Source of the DNA: Microbispora siamensis
GTDB lineage: Bacteria; Actinomycetota; Actinomycetes; Streptosporangiales; Streptosporangiaceae
Reading direction: 5' to 3'
Assembly (NCBI RefSeq): GCF_016863095.1
Contig: NZ_BOOF01000001.1
Location: 248,001 to 312,000 of the forward strand
DNA: 64,000 bases
Both the position numbers and the translations under genes were made by a program. Shown here in pieces: positions 29,720-38,069 of this stretch. Within the stretch, counting starts at the first letter, position 1. Each line of letters starts with the position of its first letter. The notes below the pieces were generated by a model that was not told the DNA's origin, searched no databases, and was given only the letters and a program-made list of their open reading frames with translations.

Positions 29720-30343
29720 TCAGCCTTCGGTGTCCTCGTCGAGGCCGGGGCGCTCGCCGTTCATCTCCTCCGCGCGGCGCAGGGCGTCGGCGAGCGGGGG
29801 AACGTCCCAGGCGATCCGCTCCTCGTCCGTGGTGGCGGGATCGACCCGGTAAAGGCGCCATCTGCCCCCGGTGTCGACGTACTGCGTGCCGTATCGCTGG
29901 GGAAGACCGCGATGCAGGAGCCACCGGTCGAGGGCCGCCGCGGCCAGCCACCGCGCGGGCCGGAACCCCGCCGCCGCGGACCGCCGTGCCAGCTCGAAGC
30001 CCAGGTGGTAGTGCTCGAGCAGGCCACTGTGCTGAAGGACCATCGCCAGGTGGTAGTAGTCGCGGGGGCTGCGCACCCGTCCCAGCGCGAGCAGTTCCAT
30101 CGCCCTCCTCCGGCGGGCCAGGTCGCGCGTCCCGCTTCCCTCGACGACACCGTCCTCGTAGCGGTCGCCTTGATCCTGCTCGAACAGGTCCGTGAGCTCG
30201 GCGTCGTCGGCGGCCCGGGGATCGGGGCCGGCGAGGCGGACAAGGACCTCCGGCAGGTTGAACGCCTCCGCCTGCTCACGCCCCGACCACGCGTCGGCCG
30301 CCCGGGACCGCGCCGTACGCCCGCGATGCAGCGAACCGCTCAT
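29720..30343 (-). CDS. DUF6624-like protein, last gene of the ATP-grasp operon
   Basis: 207 residues, no signal peptide or membrane helix. The first half is charged and helical (DLFEQDQGDRYEDG, ARRRRAMELLALGRV). The middle, SPRDYYHLAMVLQHSGLLEHY then LGFELARRSAAAG and ARWLAAAALDRWLLHRG, and the end, QRYGTQYVDTGGRWRLYRVD then WDVPPLADALRRAEEMN, resemble DUF6624-type proteins, whose function is unknown. The ATG overlaps the ABC exporter stop (ATGA), so it is translated with the exporter. Its role in a peptide pathway is not predictable; immunity or a scaffold are options. Family assignment rests on memory of the YGTQ...W...L pattern. Confidence 0.6.
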   Translation of the reverse strand: MSGSLHRGRTARSRAADAWSGREQAEAFNLPEVLVRLAGPDPRAADDAELTDLFEQDQGDRYEDGVVEGSGTRDLARRRRAMELLALGRVRSPRDYYHLAMVLQHSGLLEHYHLGFELARRSAAAGFRPARWLAAAALDRWLLHRGLPQRYGTQYVDTGGRWRLYRVDPATTDEERIAWDVPPLADALRRAEEMNGERPGLDEDTEG

Positions 30344-32133
30344 GGCGCCAGGCCGAGAGCACGCGCCTGGACGTTGAACATCTCGGCGAACTTGCCCTCC
30401 TCTTCGAGTAGTTGTTTCACCTGCCCCTCCTGCACGATCCTGCCGTCCTCGATCACGAGGACCCTATCGGCCTCCACGATGGAGGACAGCCGGTGCGAGA
30501 CGACGATGACCAGCTTGTCGGAGCACAACTCCTTCACGGACTTGACCAGCTCGAACTCGGCCACCGGATCCAGCGCCGAGCTCGCCTCGTCGAGGACGAG
30601 CAGGTCGGCCCGGCCGTCGAACAGGCCCCGCGCGATCATGAGGCGCTGCCACTGACCGCCGGACAGGTCGGTGCCGCCGTCGAACTGGCGGCCCAGCACC
30701 GTGTCGACACCGTTGCCGAGAGCCGCCACCGCGTCCGACATCCCTACGCGGGCGAGTAGTTCCTCCGGCCGCGCGTCCGTCTCCTCGCGTCCCAGTGTGA
30801 CGTTCTCTTTGATGGAGAGGGCGAACCTGGTGGAGTCCTGGAAGACGACACCGGTCCGGCGGCGCAGCGCGCCTTCCAGCCCGCCGTTCACGCCGATCTC
30901 GTTCCACCGCAGCCTGCCCTCCCGCAGTGGGAGTAGCCCGCAGAGGATCTTCACCAGGGTCGACTTCCCGGAGCCGTTCTCGCCCACGATGGCCACGAAT
31001 TCCCCGCGGTGGAAGCGCGCCGACAAGCCGTTGAGCGCCGGCCGATCGGAACCCGGATAGGCATACGAGGCGCTACTGAGCGAGACAACGGAAAGTTCCG
31101 GGAGCTCCTCGGCGGTGGATGCGTCCCGGTAGCGATCCTGGACCAGCGCACGCAGGACGTGGATGTCGTTCAGAAGCGTGCTCGCCTCGGTCGCTTCCGC
31201 GAGCCCCCAGGACAGGGACATGAGGAAGCCCTTGAGCCGTTGGAAGGCGAAGACGAACGCGATGATGGACGCGATGTCCCCGATGCCGCGAAGCGCCATG
31301 AGCAGGACGACCGCCCAGGCCACCCAGCCGGCGACGCCCGAGAAGACCAGGGCGGCGAGCTCCACCCGGCGAAGCTCACGGGCCTCCCGTACGAGTTCGG
31401 ATCGCCTCCGTGACAGGGCCTCCAAACGCTTGCCGTCGAAGAACCCGGCCACTCGGAAGGTACGGATCTCTTTGGCACTCGACCGATCGGTGAGGACGGA
31501 CATGAGATAAGCGGCGGCGCGCTCGGTCGGGGTGGCCTCCTGGATGAATTTCATGCGCACCGCACCTCGGCGCTGCGCGAGCCACCAGGTGGGAACGAAG
31601 GAGATCAGTGCGATGCCGAAGAGCAGCGGATCAAGCGAGATGACCGCGACGGCCGTCCCGATTCCTCCCGCCAGCGCCGTCACGGTGTTGAGCAGCGCCT
31701 GGGCCATCTGTGTGGGCCGCAACGAGGCGGCCCGGGTCGCACGGTCCAGGTGATCGTAGAAGTCCGAGCGGTCGAAGGCTTCCAATCCGACGCCGGTGGT
31801 GGCATCGACGATCATGCGCTCGGCGGCCAGCCGCACGTCGAAGGCGAGGTAATCCAGATAGCTCGACCGCCACACCTGGATGACGCGTTCGACTCCTACG
31901 GCGAGCACACCCGATGCGAGCGGAACCAGAAGGGACGTGACCTCGACTCGGGCGATGCCGCCGGCGGTCATGAGCGTGCCGATCACGGCCGCGGTCGCCA
32001 GGGGAACCACTGCCGCACAGGCCCCGGCCACCACGCTCATGGACACCAGCACCGAGTAGGAACGACGGCTGGCACGCACGATGAAGCGCAATCCCGTGCC
32101 CAGATGACGAAACTGCGCGAGGACTCCGTTCAT
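30340..32133 (-). CDS. ABC exporter (fused membrane and ATPase domains) of the ATP-grasp operon
   Basis: 597 residues. Six helices span about residues 25-310; the ATPase follows with Walker A VGENGSGKSTLVKIL, Q-loop VVFQDSTRFAL, signature TDLSGGQWQRLMIARGL, Walker B LLVLDEASSALD with its catalytic Glu, and the His switch VVSHR. No C39 peptidase domain precedes it, so leader removal, if any, must be done elsewhere. It overlaps its neighbours by 4 bp on each side (ATGA), placing it in the same operon as the ATP-grasp enzyme and candidate precursor. The natural reading is export of the modified peptide, or self-protection. It probably works as a homodimer, because no second half-transporter is present. 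Confidence 0.88.
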   Translation of the reverse strand: MNGVLAQFRHLGTGLRFIVRASRRSYSVLVSMSVVAGACAAVVPLATAAVIGTLMTAGGIARVEVTSLLVPLASGVLAVGVERVIQVWRSSYLDYLAFDVRLAAERMIVDATTGVGLEAFDRSDFYDHLDRATRAASLRPTQMAQALLNTVTALAGGIGTAVAVISLDPLLFGIALISFVPTWWLAQRRGAVRMKFIQEATPTERAAAYLMSVLTDRSSAKEIRTFRVAGFFDGKRLEALSRRRSELVREARELRRVELAALVFSGVAGWVAWAVVLLMALRGIGDIASIIAFVFAFQRLKGFLMSLSWGLAEATEASTLLNDIHVLRALVQDRYRDASTAEELPELSVVSLSSASYAYPGSDRPALNGLSARFHRGEFVAIVGENGSGKSTLVKILCGLLPLREGRLRWNEIGVNGGLEGALRRRTGVVFQDSTRFALSIKENVTLGREETDARPEELLARVGMSDAVAALGNGVDTVLGRQFDGGTDLSGGQWQRLMIARGLFDGRADLLVLDEASSALDPVAEFELVKSVKELCSDKLVIVVSHRLSSIVEADRVLVIEDGRIVQEGQVKQLLEEEGKFAEMFNVQARALGLAP

Positions 32134-32648
32134 GGGAAGACTTCGAGCGCGACGCGGACACAGTTCACGCAGACGAAGCCGACCTGCCGCCGATCGGGGA
32201 ACTTGTCGACGTCAGGAGCCGCGTCGGCCGGGATGCCACAGAAGAGGCACGCCAGGCCGTTCGTCTCCGCGGGCAGGCCCGGCCTCATCGCGCCCCCGCT
32301 CGCCAGGAGCGCGCAGGACCGACAGACGGAGGCTCGTTCTCCGAAGACGATGTGCCGGGGGTCGGGAACGGTCCCGCACAGGCAGCACTCGAAGTCCCGG
32401 GTGAGCCCCAGCCGTTCGCTGGCGCTGTCGTTCTCGTCGGAGAGCAGGATTTTCAGCAGGCGGAGGCAGCGCGCGGCGACGTCCTCGCTCAGTCCCGCGC
32501 CGAGAAGCCGGGCTCGAAGGGTCGCCACCGCGCCTGTGTCGCCCTCCGGGAGTGTTCTCAGGAGGAAGGCCAGGGCTCCGTCGAGAACGGCGACCGATTT
32601 CGCGACAGCCGTGATCGCCCCGTCCACTGCGTCCGGCGGTTCAGCCAT
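32130..32648 (-). CDS. Protein with two C4 zinc fingers, ClpX-type
   Basis: 172 residues. The N-terminal half is a helical domain with VDGAITAVAKSVAVLDGALA and RCLRLLKILLSDENDSASER. The second half has two CxxC...CxxC modules: ECCLCGTVPDPRHIVFGE with VCRSCALLA, then ACLFCGIPADAAPD with FVCVNCVRVA. The first closely resembles the zinc-binding domain of ClpX, which there docks adaptors and substrates. No AAA domain is present. The gene overlaps the ATP-grasp stop by 8 bp and the exporter start by 4 bp. A role as peptide-binding or maturation partner, a substitute for a leader-recognition element, is inference from context. Confidence 0.7.
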   Translation of the reverse strand: MAEPPDAVDGAITAVAKSVAVLDGALAFLLRTLPEGDTGAVATLRARLLGAGLSEDVAARCLRLLKILLSDENDSASERLGLTRDFECCLCGTVPDPRHIVFGERASVCRSCALLASGGAMRPGLPAETNGLACLFCGIPADAAPDVDKFPDRRQVGFVCVNCVRVALEVFP

Positions 32649-33663
32649 GTCTCCCCGCGGACTGCAGCGAGGCGGCCCCCTGCAGCGCGTCGCAGATGGC
32701 CGTGGTGATCGGCAGCCCCAGCTCTATCTCCAACCAGGCCCACTGCCCGGAGGGGTTGATTTCCAGAAAGACATACCGCTCGTCCGGTGTCAGGATCAGG
32801 TCGATCGCCCCGAAGGCCAGCCCGAGATCTCGGACCAGCGCCACCAGGGCGTCCGACACTTCCGCAGGCAACTCGAGATGCCGATACGTGATGCTGGAGT
32901 AGGAGGTGCGGAAGTCGACTTTGCCCTCGGGAGTCGCGGAGGCGTCGATTCCCGCGGTGAACACCTTGTCGCCCACCACCGTGACCCGCAGTTCGAGTTT
33001 CTTCGCCACCTCTTGCTGGAACAGGCACGGCGATATTTTTATCAGGCCGTCGTCGAGGTCGTCCTCGGTGATGACGCTGGTGTAGATGACCTCGTTCTCG
33101 CCGGACACCGGATTGACCACGTCGGAAAACGCCAGTGTTTTGTAGACCGTCCGATGACCGGCGCGCCGGTTCTCACGGATGAACGCACGCGCCTCGTCTG
33201 CTGAATTGGTGATGAGGGTTCGCGGTATCTCGAGTCCGCGCCGGCGGGCGGCCTTCAGTTGAATCGGTTTGAATTCCGCCCGCATCGACGCCTCCGGATA
33301 GTTCATCCAGAACGCCTCCTGTAGTCGCAGCAGACCGCCGAACGCCGCCGAGGCCTCGTCCCGGGCGAACCAGCGCTCCTCACGGGTCAGATGTTCGGGA
33401 AACTGGAAGGACGTCGGCCGGCGCCACCAGATGCTGCGGACGCCGCCGAGCCGGACGCTGCGGCTCGGCCTGTGAAAGGCACCTTTCCAATCGCCTTCGC
33501 CACTGTCGATCGAAGCGGACAGATCCATCCGGGACGGGAACTCTCCCAGGTCCATCCGAACGAACGGGACAGATCGCCGGTTGAACTCGTGCGCGACGAA
33601 GTCCGCGGTCGGGTCGATCTGCTGGGTCAGGACAAGAATGGTCGGCGCCGACGAGTCAGACAC
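32641..33663 (-). CDS. MvdD/MvdC-like ATP-grasp ligase, probable graspetide (omega-ester peptide) maturase
   Basis: 340 residues of the ATP-grasp RiPP maturase type. The pre-ATP-grasp domain holds ILVLTQQIDPTADFVAHEFN and the family mark SIWWRRPTSFQFP. EERWFARDEASAAFGGLL, FWMNYPEASMRAEFKPIQL and GLEIPRTLITN follow. The catalytic core shows Lys in TVYKTLAF, ISPCLFQQEVAKKLELRVTV, and the Mg-binding FGAIDLILTPDERYVFLEIN. Enzymes of this group link Thr, Ser or Lys side chains of a peptide to Asp or Glu with ATP, forming ester or amide rings. The start is GTG 33663, 18 bp after the stop of the candidate precursor. A glutamate-ligase role on another substrate cannot be excluded without a product. 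Confidence 0.85.
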   Translation of the reverse strand: MSDSSAPTILVLTQQIDPTADFVAHEFNRRSVPFVRMDLGEFPSRMDLSASIDSGEGDWKGAFHRPSRSVRLGGVRSIWWRRPTSFQFPEHLTREERWFARDEASAAFGGLLRLQEAFWMNYPEASMRAEFKPIQLKAARRRGLEIPRTLITNSADEARAFIRENRRAGHRTVYKTLAFSDVVNPVSGENEVIYTSVITEDDLDDGLIKISPCLFQQEVAKKLELRVTVVGDKVFTAGIDASATPEGKVDFRTSYSSITYRHLELPAEVSDALVALVRDLGLAFGAIDLILTPDERYVFLEINPSGQWAWLEIELGLPITTAICDALQGAASLQSAGRHG

Positions 33664-33681
33664 TTCTCCGTCCCCGCCGGT

Positions 33682-34077
33682 CTAGTCTCTGTCGCGGTCG
33701 GTGGCGTCCGTGTCCTTGTCCGAGTCGGGGCAGACCTGGTTGCCCGTCGAGACGATGAGCGTTCCGGTGGCGGGCGTCTGCTCGATGGAACCGGCGACCG
33801 TCACCATTCTGGGCAGAATCGAGCCGTCCCACGGCCCGGCCAGTGATTCGAGCGCCAACTGCAGTTCGTCGTTGTACTCGAGTTCGAGCCCCTCGATTAC
33901 TTCGGCGAACGGGCGGCTCAAGGACAACCCGAACACCGAGGGACGATCCTTGCGGACTTCGGTCGTACTGAGCGGAACCCCGAACGGAACGCCCAGCGGG
34001 AGAGGACTCGTGGCGATGTCGGAACGGCGATTCGGGCTTTTCGAAACGCGCGTCACTGCCTCTGCTATCACGCCCAT
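33682..34077 (-). CDS. Candidate graspetide precursor peptide with an acidic Ser/Thr/Lys tail
   Basis: 131 residues, no similarity to an enzyme. The N-terminal part is basic to neutral (GVIAEAVTRVSKSPNRR) with LPLGVPFGVPL. A central motif VFGLSLSRPFAEVIEGLELE continues as a predicted helix, reminiscent of the leader motif read by ATP-grasp maturases. Next come PRMVTVAGSIEQTPATGTLI and the end CPDSDKDTDATDRDRD, seven Asp among Ser, Lys and two Thr, the residue mix that these ligases cross-link. I take ATG 34077, with GGGGG just before; an ATG at 34122 would add 15 residues (with CNCDHFH). It is first in the operon. 400 bp separate it from dnaE, containing that gene's terminator and no other gene. 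Confidence 0.6.
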   Translation of the reverse strand: MGVIAEAVTRVSKSPNRRSDIATSPLPLGVPFGVPLSTTEVRKDRPSVFGLSLSRPFAEVIEGLELEYNDELQLALESLAGPWDGSILPRMVTVAGSIEQTPATGTLIVSTGNQVCPDSDKDTDATDRDRD

Positions 34078-34341
34078 GTTACCCCCGTCGGTGTGGAAAT
34101 GATCGCAGTTGCAGGCAAACATGGTGGCCCATTTCGGGTCAAGTAGGATTTTTGCCCGATCAGTGACTCTGCGGATCGCCAAAGTCACCCAGGTCAACGG
34201 TGTATCGCTGAGCGCGGCTGACGGTTTTACGGTGCCCTCGGTTCGACCAGCACGAATTCCCCGCTCCGGACGCCGCGGCAGGCGGAGGGAGTGGCGGGCT
34301 TCCTTCTCGGCACGGGCCGTCGTCATACGACTCTCGAAGGT

Positions 34342-34379
34342 TTCCGGGCGGCCGCACGAAGCCACGCGGCCGCCCGGAA
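34342..34379 (-). terminator. Terminator hairpin after dnaE
   Basis: TTCCGGGCGGCCGC (34342-34355) and its exact complement (34366-34379) form a 14-bp stem with a 10-nt loop. It lies 100 bp past the dnaE stop and before the ATP-grasp operon, separating the two transcription units. Confidence 0.65.
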
Positions 34380-34477
34380 CCGGAGACACCTGCCGGCATG
34401 CGCGTCTTCCGCCGACGAGTGCCGCGACGTCTCGATCGGCTACGGCTCAGCCGCCGCGCCACGGCCCCGGTGTACGG

Positions 34478-37400
34478 TCACCCGGCCAGGCAGGCCGGGC
34501 CGAGCAGTTGCTTGAGGTCGCCCATCAGGGCGGGTGACGGGGTCACCCGGAGCCGGTCGTCCAGCCGCATGACCGTCGTACGCGGCCCGTTGTGCACCTG
34601 GAGGTGGACCTCCGTGGTCCCGGGGTGGGTGGTGAGCACCTCCTTGAGCCGGCCGACGACGGGCGGCGTGCAGCGGTTGATCGGCATGCTCACCACCAGC
34701 GGTCCGCCCGACTCTGCGGTGAGGTCCGGCGCGGTCACCTCCATCGCGATGATCTTCGCGACGTCCTCCCGCTTGTCGATCCTGCCCTTGACGAAGACGA
34801 TCGCGTCCTCTGCGAGCACGGTCGCGCAGAGCTGGTAGGCCGACGGGAAGATCATGACCTCGATGGAGCCCTCCAGGTCCTCCAGCATGGTGAGGACCCA
34901 GGTGTCGCCCTTCTTGGTCACCTTCCGCTGCAGGCCCGACAGGATGCCGCCGACCGTGACGACCTGCCCGTCGGGGCGGCTGTCGTCCTGCAGCGCGGCG
35001 ATGGAGCAGTCGGCGCCCGCCGACAGGATGTGCTCGACGCCGAACAGCGGGTGGTCGGAGACGTACAGGCCGAGCATCTCCCGCTCGAACTGCAGCAGCG
35101 TCGTCTTGTCCCACTCCCCCGGCGGGATCTGCACGTCGAAGGTCTGGTCCTCGGCGCCGTCGATCGCGCCGAACAGCGAGTCCTGGCCGATCGCCTCGTT
35201 CTTCTTGATGTCGATGATCGCGTCGACCGCCTGCTCGTGCACCATCAGCAGGCCCTTGCGCACGTGCCCGAACGAGTCGAACGCGCCCGACTTGATCAGC
35301 GACTCGATGACGCGCTTGTTGCAGACGATCGCGGGCACCTTGCGCAGGAAGTCCTTGAAGTCGGTGAACCTGCCCTTCTCCTTGCGCGCCGCGATGATCC
35401 CGTCCACGACGTTCGCGCCGACGTTGCGGATGGCCGACAGGCCGAACCGGATGTCGGTGCCGCGCGGGGTGAAGTCGAAGTCGGAGTCGTTGACGTCCGG
35501 CGGGAGCACCTTGATGCCCATGCGGCGGCACTCGTTGAGGTAGAGCGCCGACTTGTCCTTGTCGTCCTTGACGCTGGTCAGCAGCGCCGCCATGTACTCG
35601 GCCGGGTAGTTGGCCTTGAGATAGGCGGTCCAGTAGGACACCAGGCCGTACCCGGCGGTGTGGGCCTTGTTGAACGCGTAGTCGGAGAACGGGAGGAGGA
35701 TGTCCCACAGGGCCTTGATGGCCGCCGCGGAGAACCCGTTCTCCTTCATGCCCTTCTCGAAGAACTCGAACTGCTTGTCCAGTTCGGACTTCTTCTTCTT
35801 GCCCATCGCGCGGCGGAGCAGGTCCGCGCCGCCGAGCGTGTAGTTGGCCACCTTCTGGGCGATGGCCATGACCTGCTCCTGATAGACGATCAGGCCGTAG
35901 GTCGTGCTGAGGATGTCCTTGAGCGGTTCCTCCAGCTCGGGGTGGATCGGGATGATCTCCTGCTGGCCGTTCTTGCGCAGCGCGTAGTTGGTGTGCGAGT
36001 TGGCGCCCATCGGGCCGGGCCGGTAGAGCGCGAGGGCCGCGGAGATGTCCTCGAAGTTGTCGGGCTTCATCAGCCGCAGCAGCGTGCGCATGCCGCCACC
36101 GTCCAGCTGGAAGATGCCGAGCGTGTCGCCCTTGGCCAGCAGCTCGTACGTCTTGGTGTCGTCGAGCGGGAGCTCCAGCAGCTCGATCTTGTTCCCGGTG
36201 TTGCCCTCGATCATCTTCAGGCAGTCGTCGATGATCGTGAGGTTGCGCAGGCCCAGGAAGTCCATCTTCAGCAGGCCGAGCGTCTCGCAGGTCGGGTAGT
36301 CGAACTGCGTGATGATCGCGCCGTCCGAGTCGCGGCGCATGATCGGGATGTGGTCGGTCAGCGGCTCGGCCGACATGATGACGCCGGCGGCGTGCACGCC
36401 GGTCTGCCGGATCAGGCCCTCCAGGCCGCGCCCGAGGTCGATCGTCGCCTTGACGTCGACGTCCTCCTCGTACAGCTTGCGCAGCTCGCCCGCCTCGTTG
36501 TAGCGCGGGTGGTCGGAGTCGAAGATGCCCGACAGCGGGATGTCCTTGCCCATCACCGCCGGGGGGAACGCCTTGGAGATGCGGTCGCCCAGCGCGTACG
36601 GGTAGCCGAGGACGCGGCCGGCGTCCTTCACGGCCGCCTTCGCCTTGATGGTGCCGAACGTGGCGATCATGGCGACCTTGTCGGCGCCCCACTTCTCGGT
36701 CACGTAGCGGATCACGTCGGCGCGCCGGCGCTCGTCGAAGTCGATGTCGATGTCGGGCATCGAGACGCGCTCGGGGTTGAGGAACCGCTCGAAGATCAGG
36801 CCGTGCGGGATCGGGTCGAGGTCGGTGATGCCCAGCGAGTACGCGACCAGCGAACCGGCGGCCGAACCACGGCCGGGACCGACCCGGATGCCGTTGTTCT
36901 TGGCCCACATGATGAAGTCGGCGACCACGAGGAAGTAGCTCGGGAAGCCCATCTGGATGATGACGCTGAGCTCGTTCTCGACCCAGGCGCGGTGCTCCTC
37001 GTCCACGCCGCCCGGGAAGCGGCGCTTCAGGCCCTCCCAGACCTGCTGCCGGAAGTACTCCTCCTCCGTCATCCCCTCGGGGATCGGGTAGGTCGGCATC
37101 AGGTTGTGGTAGGGGAAGAAGCCCTCGGGGTCGACCTTCTCGGCCACCAGCAGCGTGTTGCGGCACCCCTCCTGCCAGATGTCGGAGGAGTCGACCGCCC
37201 GCATCTCGTCGGCCGTCTTGATGTAGTAGCCGCTGCCGTCGAACCGGAACCGGTCCGGGTCGCTGAGCTGCTTGCCGGTCTGGATGCACAGGAGCGCGTC
37301 GTGGCCGGCCGCGTCCGACTCGTACGTGTAGTGGGAGTCGTTGGTGACCACCGGGGGGATGTCCAGCTCGCGGCTGATCCGGACCAGGCCGTCGCGGACC

Positions 37401-37999
37401 CGGCGCTCGATGTCGAGGCCGTGGTCCATGATCTCCAGGAAGTAGTTCTCCTTCCCGAAGATCTCCTGGAACTTCGCTGCGGCCTTGAGCGCCTCGTCGT
37501 ACTGGCCGAGCCGCAGCCGGGTCTGCACCTCTCCGGACGGGCAGCCGGTGGTGGCCATCAGGCCCTCGGCGTGCTCGGCGAGGATGTCGGCGTCCATCCG
37601 GGCCCACTTGCGGACGAAGCCCTCGGTGTAGGCGCGCGAGCTGAGCTTCATCAGGTTCTTCAGGCCGGTCTTGTTCCGCGCCCAGATGGTCATGTGGGTG
37701 TAGTAGCCACCCGCCGACACGTCGTCGCTCTTCTGGTGCGGCTCGCCCCACAGCACCGGCTTCTTGTGCATGCGCGACTCGGGCGCGACGTACGCCTCGA
37801 TGCCGAGGATGGGCTTCACCCCGGCGCCGGTCGCCTGCTTGTAGAAGTCGTAGGCGCCGTGCATGTTGCCGTGGTCGGTGATCGCGATCGCGGGCATCTC
37901 CAGCTCGCCCACGAGTTTGAACATCTGCTTCAGCCGCGCCGCTCCGTCGAGCATCGAATACTCGGTGTGGACGTGCAGATGAACAAACGAATCACCCAT
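34478..37999 (-). CDS. dnaE: DNA polymerase III alpha subunit
   Basis: 1173 residues, the replicative polymerase of the chromosome (DnaE1 type). The N-terminal PHP domain begins [16 protein letters not shown] and includes [13 protein letters not shown]; the palm catalytic aspartates lie in [14 protein letters not shown]. Other regular features are [19 protein letters not shown], the thumb and fingers with [12 protein letters not shown], the beta-clamp-proximal helix-hairpin-helix region, and a C-terminal OB fold ([15 protein letters not shown]). Length fits DnaE1 rather than the shorter mutasome DnaE2. ATG 37999 with GGGGGT upstream. Its promoter region is short: 70 bp separate it from the DAHP synthase-like gene in the same direction, so partial co-transcription is possible. 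Confidence 0.97.
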   Translation of the reverse strand: MGDSFVHLHVHTEYSMLDGAARLKQMFKLVGELEMPAIAITDHGNMHGAYDFYKQATGAGVKPILGIEAYVAPESRMHKKPVLWGEPHQKSDDVSAGGYYTHMTIWARNKTGLKNLMKLSSRAYTEGFVRKWARMDADILAEHAEGLMATTGCPSGEVQTRLRLGQYDEALKAAAKFQEIFGKENYFLEIMDHGLDIERRVRDGLVRISRELDIPPVVTNDSHYTYESDAAGHDALLCIQTGKQLSDPDRFRFDGSGYYIKTADEMRAVDSSDIWQEGCRNTLLVAEKVDPEGFFPYHNLMPTYPIPEGMTEEEYFRQQVWEGLKRRFPGGVDEEHRAWVENELSVIIQMGFPSYFLVVADFIMWAKNNGIRVGPGRGSAAGSLVAYSLGITDLDPIPHGLIFERFLNPERVSMPDIDIDFDERRRADVIRYVTEKWGADKVAMIATFGTIKAKAAVKDAGRVLGYPYALGDRISKAFPPAVMGKDIPLSGIFDSDHPRYNEAGELRKLYEEDVDVKATIDLGRGLEGLIRQTGVHAAGVIMSAEPLTDHIPIMRRDSDGAIITQFDYPTCETLGLLKMDFLGLRNLTIIDDCLKMIEGNTGNKIELLELPLDDTKTYELLAKGDTLGIFQLDGGGMRTLLRLMKPDNFEDISAALALYRPGPMGANSHTNYALRKNGQQEIIPIHPELEEPLKDILSTTYGLIVYQEQVMAIAQKVANYTLGGADLLRRAMGKKKKSELDKQFEFFEKGMKENGFSAAAIKALWDILLPFSDYAFNKAHTAGYGLVSYWTAYLKANYPAEYMAALLTSVKDDKDKSALYLNECRRMGIKVLPPDVNDSDFDFTPRGTDIRFGLSAIRNVGANVVDGIIAARKEKGRFTDFKDFLRKVPAIVCNKRVIESLIKSGAFDSFGHVRKGLLMVHEQAVDAIIDIKKNEAIGQDSLFGAIDGAEDQTFDVQIPPGEWDKTTLLQFEREMLGLYVSDHPLFGVEHILSAGADCSIAALQDDSRPDGQVVTVGGILSGLQRKVTKKGDTWVLTMLEDLEGSIEVMIFPSAYQLCATVLAEDAIVFVKGRIDKREDVAKIIAMEVTAPDLTAESGGPLVVSMPINRCTPPVVGRLKEVLTTHPGTTEVHLQVHNGPRTTVMRLDDRLRVTPSPALMGDLKQLLGPACLAG

Positions 38000-38069
38000 G
38001 AGACCCCCATCGTCACCGGACCGCGGACAGAGCCTAACGCGAACCAGTGGGACTCACGTGGTTCGGATC

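Noticed and set aside
34380..34477. A possible small gene between dnaE and its terminator
   Set aside because: Short frames exist on both strands but none has a ribosome site or a protein-like composition.
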